A DNA stretch of 64,000 nucleotides from Pholiota molesta (taxonomy: Eukaryota; Basidiomycota; Agaricomycetes; Agaricales; Strophariaceae). The position numbers and the translations under genes are program-made. Below are positions 55,267-64,000 of the stretch, in pieces. Within the stretch, counting starts at the first letter, position 1. Each line of letters opens with the position of its first letter. Under the pieces are notes generated by a model, which saw nothing but the letters and a program-made list of their open reading frames with translations, did not search any database and was not told the DNA's origin. The DNA lies in contig JACGCK010000012.1 of the NCBI GenBank assembly GCA_014925825.1, forward strand, positions 1-64,000, written 5' to 3'.

Positions 55267-56536
55267 TCAAGCATAGACAGCATATCCATGCTGGAATGCA
55301 TCAATAGCGCAGACCGCACTTCCATGCACAGGGATGCTCGAGACGGCGCCGTCCGCACAGACAAAATGCGCAGCCTCGTCATCGGCGTCCTCCAAAAACA
55401 GTCGCATCAGCACGTCCCATCGCCCTAGGAGAAAGAAAAAAAGACACGCACAGGAACCCACTCCCACCCCCCACACCTCAAATACTCAACAACGAACGCA
55501 CCCTCCGCGTCCGGCGCGGGCAGACCCTCCCCATCCACAGCGTACTTGAGACGGACATGCGCGCCGTCCTGGTATGCGGCGGTCAGCACGGCCCACGTCG
55601 TCGCCGCGAACGCCGCGCGCGCGGCGGGGGTGTCCGCGTGCACGTTGGGGGCGCGCAGGGGGCGGATGACGACGACGTCGCAGGTGGACGGGGCGGGGTG
55701 CGCGCGGGCGAGGGGCGCGATGCGGAAGGCGGGCTCGAGGCGGTCGACGTTGATGGTGGACAGGAAGTACACGAAGGGGCCGGAGAGGGTCAACGGGGTG
55801 TCGTTGGCGGCAGGGGCGTCGGGGTGGGGGACGAAGGCGTCGGCGGCGGGGTCGTATATCTGCACTGCGGGCTGGGCGGGGGCCGGGGTGAGGGTGAGGC
55901 GGGCGTTGTACCACTTGGTGCTGTTCTGCTGGGCGGCGATCTTGAATCTGGGATGGAAATGTTAGTTGGCAGACGGGAGGAGAGGGAAAACGGGTACCGC
56001 TCGATGCCAGGATGCTCCGCGCGCAGGGCCTCGGAGTCGTGCAAGATGGAGGCGTGGAGAGAAGTGGACACGACGACGGCGGACACGGAGACGGACTTGT
56101 CGCCCACGCCCGGGGCGGAGAGGGTGGTGCTCGCCAAGGAGAGGCGGGTGGGGGGCTTGCGATCGATAAAGGCGCGCACGGACTGCAGCCGATAGTGGGG
56201 ATCTGAGTCAGCAGGGGTGGTGGGAGGGAAGAGGGAGGCGTAGAGGGCGTTGGCGGTGCCGCAGGGGACGAGGACGAAGTGGACGGGGCGCGCGGGGGGG
56301 AGGGCGCTGATGATGTCATGCAGGGTGCCGTCGCCCGAGGCGAGGACGACGGTCAGGGGCGCGGCGGACGCATCGAGGTGCTGGGCGACGAGCGCGGGGG
56401 CGTGGTCGGCGGAAGTGGTGGTGACGACGGCGAGCACAGGGACGTTGTTGGCGGCGAGGAGGGGGAGGACGTGTTCGCCGAGGAAGGCGGGGGCGGTTGC
56501 GTCGCCGCAGACGGGGTTGGCGAGGACGAGGGCCAT
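55267..56536 (-). CDS. Diacylglycerol/sphingosine kinase-like lipid kinase
   Basis: A DAGK catalytic domain protein. The start at 56536 reads MALVLANPVCGDATAPAFL, with the NP(x)xG-type first motif. The nucleotide-binding motif VVLASGDGTLHDIISALP (about 56335) follows, then FVLVPCGTANALYASLFP (the P(x)GTxN motif). An AVVVSTSLHASIL stretch is followed by FKIAAQQNSTKWYNARLTL and SGPFVYFLSTINVD. The tail is RWDVLMRLFLEDADDEAAHF, ending HGYAVYA. This order resembles long-chain base kinases (LCB4/5) and related ceramide or diacylglycerol kinases, but it is shorter (about 400 residues) and lacks an N-terminal extension, so substrate is open. Two introns. Divergent from the PhoD-like gene by 79 bp. 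Confidence 0.8.
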
Positions 56537-56615
56537 GGGAGAGAGGTGTTTGGCTGGGAAGGGCGTGGCAAACAGAGTATAGAGCGGGCGCGGGGGCTGT
56601 TGGGAGTGTGCCGCG
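56537..56615. promoter_or_regulatory. Divergent promoter lipid kinase / PhoD-like gene
   Basis: A 79-bp spacer between the start codons contains gtatagagcgg (about 56577-56587), a weak TATA-like sequence for the rightward gene. Confidence 0.35.
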
Positions 56616-58953
56616 ATGGTGCTCGAATACGTCCCCGCGCTCTGCTCGACCCTCTTCCGCCTCGCCGTCTATGTCTTTCTCCACATTGTACGTCCCCTCT
56701 CTCCGGCTGGGCGTCGCTGACGTCTTCTAGATTCCGTCGCGCCTCCTGCGGGTCCCCATCCCCGCCCTCTTCGCCCTCTCCTTCCTAGCAACCTGGCTCT
56801 TTCCCCTCGCGCCACCGCGCACCCTCTCCAAGAAGCTCAAGGACAAGCGCTACATCGGCGTACCCGTTCCCGAAGAGCGCCCCCTGCGCCGCCCCCACGC
56901 GCTCCCCACGTTGCTCTTCTCCCTCCCCACCCACTCTCGCGCCCTCGCACGCATCAATTTCGCCATCAACGCCCTCCTCTTCCTCGCCGTCCTCGACTTC
57001 GCCTCCACACCCTTCCTCGACACCGCTGCCGATGTCGTCTTTACCCGCGTCGGCGCCGTCTACCCAGACAGCATCAAGCTCGTCGCGCGCTACCCGAAGA
57101 ACAACGCCACAGAGGATACCCTTTTAGTGCTGTATCGCGAGGCAACCGCCAATGCAACCTGGAAAGAAGGGCCCCAGCTCCATCTCACCGCCGATGCCGA
57201 CTGGGCCCAGACAGCCCGTATCTCCAATCTCTGGCCCAGCACCTCCTACGAATGTCAGTCCGCGCCCCTTTCATCTACTGCCTCATGCTCACCTGCCCCC
57301 AGACGTCCTCGCAGACGCGAACAAGACCGTGCTCCCCTACCCCTCCACACCCATCCCCTTCCGCACCTTCCCTGATCCGCGTCTGCAGAGCGCCCGCCGC
57401 TTCCGCTTCGTCGCTTCGTCCTGCACTGTCCCCAACTTCCCCTACCGCGGACCGTTCCACAAACGCTCTATCAAGGGCTTCGACCTCCTCGCAGACTACC
57501 TCCATGCCAAGTCTCAACCGCAACCCCGTCATCACGCGTCCGCGCACACCCAAGACGTGCTTCTTAATGATACCACTCCAGTAGACGCGCTCAACGCAAC
57601 AGCCCCGGAAGATCAAACATACAGCGTGGAGGAGCTGGAGGAGGCAGTGCCGACCGAATTCATGCTGTTCCTCGGTGATTTTATCTATGCAGATGTGCCC
57701 TTCTACGGCGGCGACGACAAGGAGGCATACCGCCGCCTCTATAGACGCAGCTATCAGACCACGAGCTACCGACGCATCTACGAGCAACTCCGTGCGCCTG
57801 CCTTTCCTTCCCACCTTCTTCCATATGCTAACACACTCCTCCAGCCGTCTTCCACGCGTATGACGACCACGAAGTGCGCCCCTAATTTTCCTCTCCTCCT
57901 TCACTGATAGTAATACGCCCCACAGTTCATCGACAACTACGCAGGCCAAGCCGCCGACCTCGCCCCCTTCGCCAACGCCTCGAACGCGTACAACATCTAC
58001 GCCGGCGACGCGAACTACGACCCCGCGCGCCCCGCGCAGAGCTTCTACGACTTCCGCCACGGCGACGTCGCCTTCTTCGTCATGGACACGCGGCGCTACC
58101 GCTCCGGCCCCGACGTGCCCGAAGACGAGCGCACCATGCTCGGCGCGGAGCAGCTCGGCGCCCTGCACGACTGGCTCGCCAAGGTACGTGCCGCCGCCGC
58201 CCCCCGCTACTGACCTGACCGTGACATGCTGACCGGCCTTGACCCCGCCCAGGTGAACACGACCGCATCGTTCAAGTTCGTCGTCTCTTCCGTGCCGTTC
58301 ACGCGCCTCTTCACGCACGACGCGCAGCGCGACACCTGGGCGTTCTTCCCCGCGGAGCAGGCCGCCCTCCGCGCCGCCTTCGCCTCCGTGCCCGACCTGC
58401 TCATCATCTCCGGCGACCGGCACCAGTTCGCCGCGATCGAGTACGCCGCGCCCCCCGGCCCCCACACGCATACCGTTCACGAAATATCGACGAGCCCGCT
58501 GAGCATGTTCTACGTCCCGCTCGTCACCGCCATACAGCCGCGGAGCGCGGACGCGTTCGTCCGGAATACAACGACGACCGCGGCCGGTGCCGGCGCGGAG
58601 GGCGAGGTGTTCGTGGAAGAGGAGGTGCCGTATGAGCGGGTCGTGAAGTACCTCCCGGCGGGCAACTACAAGTGGTCCGCGTTCGAGGTCGACACGCGCG
58701 ACCCCGCGCGGCCGACGCTGCGCGTCGAGACCGTCATCGACGGCAAGCCCGCGTACAAGTGCGTTTATCTCCCTTTTTTCTTTTTCCTTTGTCGTTGGTT
58801 CCGCGGGGTGCTGATGAGAATTTGCGTGTGTACTGCAGCCTTGAGATCGTCGGCACGCCAACGAAAGCGCCGCCCGGCCTCGGCGCGCTGGTCAGCCACA
58901 GCGTGGTGGATTGGTTTGAGCGCTTCGGGTTGAGCCCAGCCAAGTGGTTCTGA
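56616..58953 (+). CDS. PhoD-like metallophosphatase, membrane-anchored
   Basis: Alkaline phosphatase D family. The N-terminus (MVLEYVPALCSTLFRLAVY) contains two hydrophobic segments, and a third lies at INALLFLAVLDFAS, so the enzyme is probably anchored in a membrane. The catalytic domain has FRFVASSCTVPNFPYRGP, the metal motifs LFLGDFIYADVPFYGG (about 57665) and YDDHEFIDNY (about 57862, split by an intron), then SFYDFRHGDVAFFVMDTRRYR. LLIISGDRHQFAAIEY (about 58400) supplies the SGDRH metal ligands. The C-terminus ends GLSPAKWF. PhoD proteins cleave phosphomono- or diesters; the true substrate here is unknown. Five introns, no frame break. A 528-codon antisense frame covers it but is a GC-driven shadow. 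Confidence 0.9.
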
Positions 58954-59668
58954 GTCCGGCGCGGCGTTGTCACTTCTGGTGTATTGCTTTGCGCAGTGTA
59001 GTTTTCGTGCTAAAGACGGTTGTGCTTGTGTTGTTTTATGTATGTAATGTGCTCTGTAGATATCAAGCTGACGATGACGAGCCGACGATGACGATGGTGC
59101 CGATCTAGAGTATGTAGACTCATACTAGTTCTTAAAGTATTGGAGCTGTAGGGTGCTTGATTTAGATTTAGGATGTATTTCATGTCTTTAATGTCCTACG
59201 GTTTGATGACATTTACCCTGGAAAGTTGTTCGGATATCTCATCCACTGTCCAGGCCCTGACGTTGCTCAATATTCATAAGCTATTTAGTCCCAAAAGAAA
59301 TCAGTCAAAGTAAATAGAAGGATTGTTCCCTTCGTCAAGTCAGACGGCCGCAAGAATGGGAATGCCGTCAGTGAGGAGTCTACAAGCCGAGATCAAGTGC
59401 GCTGTTCAGAATTGGGATATGTACCCCTTCAACGCACGTAGCTAGCATATTCAGCATGTTCGTCCCTACAAGGCGCAATCAACGAGTCACAACGCAAACA
59501 GGACAAGGTCGACAGTATTGCAAGTCTTGCAATGGCATATGTACCAGATCCTGGATTTCTTGTTCAGAGTTCGGATTCATCCCGCAAATTTCGTCCTGGA
59601 AATCAAGCAGACAAATGGTGTCTCTCTCTAAAGATGCGCGTCGTCGTCTATATAAACAAAGGAAGAAA
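58954..59668. other. Convergent intergenic region, about 0.7 kb
   Basis: Holds the 3' ends of the PhoD-like gene and of MIC19. A short imperfect direct repeat of gacgatgacgagcc/gacgatgacgatgg occurs at about 59071-59098. Frames on both strands at 59456-59712 have no recognised domain; they overlap the last MIC19 exon. Confidence 0.55.
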
Positions 59669-60406
59669 TCATTGTAATGACTTGAAGTACGCCTGAAGAT
59701 CCATGTCAACAACTTATATTATCGGAAAGCACGAAAGTGTTATTCACCTGCTCTAACCGCTCAACCGAGGTCTTGAATTTCGTGACTTCAGGCCAGCAGT
59801 CAAGAGGCCTGTCCTTGTTTTTCCTGTTTGAAATATCTCAATATCCGCTGCTGCACCACGCCAGACAGCACAACACACGCACCTGTAGCACTCCGTCACA
59901 GCTGCCCCGCTCGCCTCCACCTCGGGATACTCCGCCGTCCGCTTGTTCACCTGGTACTTCTCGATCTTCGCGCGCACCTCCTCCAGGTCGCCCAGCAGCG
60001 CCGCGCTGTTCCGCACCCGCCCCGCCCCGCCCGCCGCCTCGTCGTCCGCCGCCTCGTCGTCCGCCGCGGCCTCGCCCGCCATCGCCGCCTCGCGGTCGAG
60101 GTTCTCCTTCTCCAGCGCGTGCTCGATCTCGTGCTGCACGAGCTCCTCGTCGCGCTTCAGCTGCGCCAGCTCGTCGCGTATCCGCGCCTGGATGTGCGCG
60201 TCGAGGATGGCCTGCCGCTCCGGGGGTGTTTCGGGCGACGCCGTGCGGTCGGCGAGCTGGTGGATGACACCGGGGGAGAACTGGGGCAGCAAAAGCGTCA
60301 CAGAGGGTGCATGTTACATGAGGAAAGGAGGGCTCACTGAGATGGGTACTTCATTCTGGAAGACTTTCTCGTCCGGGGCGTCTGACCTTGACTGGCTGGC
60401 ACCCAT
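59669..60406 (-). CDS. MIC19: MICOS subunit MIC19
   Basis: Peripheral inner-membrane protein of the mitochondrial MICOS complex, which shapes cristae junctions. The start at 60406 reads MGASQSRSDAPDEKVFQNEVP, with a Gly-2 N-myristoylation signal typical of MIC19. The next exon has FSPGVIHQLADRTASPETPP and a Glu/Lys-rich helical region (ELAQLKRDEELVQHEIEHAL). An Ala/Asp repeat (DDEAADDEAAGG) precedes NSAALLGDLEEVRAKIEKYQVNKR. The CHCH-like end is ECYRKNKDRPLDCWPEVTKFKTSVERLEQ, joined across an intron (59827-59883). A last tiny exon AYFKSLQ follows a 57-base GT-AG intron; without it the frame would end VNNTFVLSDNISC. Confidence 0.88.
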
Positions 60407-60642
60407 CGTCCTGTTCCTTTACAAGTGTAGTTCACAAATCAAACACATACGACATTTCCCGTGATCGCTTATGTAACGCTGCTAGTGGTGTTGACAAGGT
60501 GTTGAGCGCCTATGTTCAAAGAAACCATACTTAGCTCTAATGGTTTGTGTTACATATTGTGGTCAAGTTTTTCCATTGCTTAGAGATATATGTGGTGCAC
60601 AATGGAAGAAGGTCAGATGTTATTTACTACATTGAGAGTTCA

Positions 60643-63549
<2,907 letters not shown>

Positions 63550-63760
63550 GGTTGTTGGCAGTGAGTAATGTCACTGAACCTTTAGTGACGTATATATTGA
63601 TGGCCAAATACAGACGCAGTTACCTTGTACGGTAGAGTCTAGTTACACTAGTTCCTGTCTAGACTTGCCCAGGACTTGCCCGACTTACAATGCAATCGCC
63701 TATCATGGCAACGACATTCCATAATATCTATCTAGTATCTACATATACAAAAACATGCTT

Positions 63761-64000
63761 TCAGAGCTGTCGCTTCTTCACGAACGTTGCCATCAAGACC
63801 ATGTCAAATCCCGCGATGTATCGGCCATCGCTCTTCTCAGATACGGGCAGAGTACACGGAGGTAACAAAAAGATAGGAATGAATATGGCTTGTACAAACT
63901 GAGCGAAGAGGGAGAGATACATCCTATACCCCCAGGATATAGGATGTTTCGGGTTGGCTATCTGAATGATCGAACGTTCATACAAATCCACGTCCACCCC
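63761..64000 (-). CDS. Partial unknown membrane protein (C-terminal part)
   Basis: A minus-strand frame runs from the window edge to a stop at 63761. About 78 codons are visible, with one strongly hydrophobic segment (LSLFAQFVQAIFIPIFLLPP) and a basic end FVKKRQL. No family was recognised. The Met at 63997 may be internal, and the gene may extend beyond the window. It could also be a chance frame, as no intron signals or conserved motifs support it. Confidence 0.35.
   Translation of the reverse strand, partial: GVDVDLYERSIIQIANPKHPISWGYRMYLSLFAQFVQAIFIPIFLLPPCTLPVSEKSDGRYIAGFDMVLMATFVKKRQL

Noticed and set aside
55557..56195. 212-codon plus-strand Gly/Val/Arg-rich frame
   Set aside because: Antisense to the lipid kinase-like gene, with composition typical of GC-rich shadows.
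57275..58861. 528-codon open frame on the minus strand opposite the PhoD-like gene
   Set aside because: It lies entirely antisense to a gene with clear catalytic motifs, in GC-rich sequence where stop codons are rare, and has no recognisable domain.
59456..59712. Short cysteine-containing frames on both strands
   Set aside because: No conserved metal-binding spacing; they overlap the MIC19 3' end and its untranslated region.

Overview
The window is a gene-dense stretch of a filamentous basidiomycete nuclear genome, most likely an Agaricomycete. The signs are many short GT-AG introns of about 45-70 nt, a FunK1-type fungal kinase, a full set of single-copy fungal housekeeping genes, and short intergenic spacers with many head-to-head pairs. 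No rRNA, tRNA, CRISPR array or intact transposon was recognised. All assignments rest on reading conserved motifs by eye; no database search was possible.

Layout. 1-2752: no convincing gene; GC-rich degenerate tandem repeats and short palindromes. 2753-5357: a FunK1 kinase gene with internal duplications (-) and a likely transposon-derived fragment (-). 5367-18579: MAK21 ribosome-biogenesis factor (-), Nit2-like amidase (+), Ydj1-like DnaJ (+), UPF0538 protein (-), GH3 beta-glucosidase (+), DDX41 helicase (-). 18820-30642: a diaphanous-type formin (-) divergent from a class V myosin (+). 30798-37348: CUZ1/ZFAND1 (-), ESCRT-III VPS2 (+), COG4 (-), GT8-like glycosyltransferase (+). 37428-44374: PGM2-type phosphomutase (-) divergent from PEX6 (+). 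44669-60406: a visibly GC-richer block with CDC5/CEF1 (-), a Zn2Cys6 transcription factor (+), a NUP37-like WD protein (-), a 60-residue membrane protein (+), UMP kinase (+), a DAG/sphingosine-kinase-like protein (-), a PhoD-like phosphatase (+) and MIC19 (-). 60643-63549: DHX35 helicase (-). The right edge holds a partial minus-strand frame.

Functional themes. Polarised growth and membrane traffic are well represented: formin builds actin cables, myosin V moves on them, VPS2 remodels endosomes, COG4 tethers Golgi vesicles, and a GT8 enzyme probably sits in the Golgi. The formin/myosin V and COG4/GT8 pairs are each divergent neighbours and might share control. Most other genes are housekeeping functions (splicing, ribosome assembly, peroxisome import, nucleotide metabolism, mitochondrial cristae).

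The strongest structural observation concerns the sequence itself. In most of the conserved genes between about 5 and 44 kb the expected reading frame can be restored only by assuming one missing base, usually in a short homopolymer. I count about two dozen such places in twelve genes. Uncorrected deletion errors in the assembly explain this better than decay of so many essential genes. I did not see such breaks in the GC-rich block at 44.7-60.4 kb. I found no system that I would call clearly new; the best candidates for a second look are the divergent formin/myosin V locus, the small membrane protein at 53674-53856 and the FunK1 locus with its duplications.
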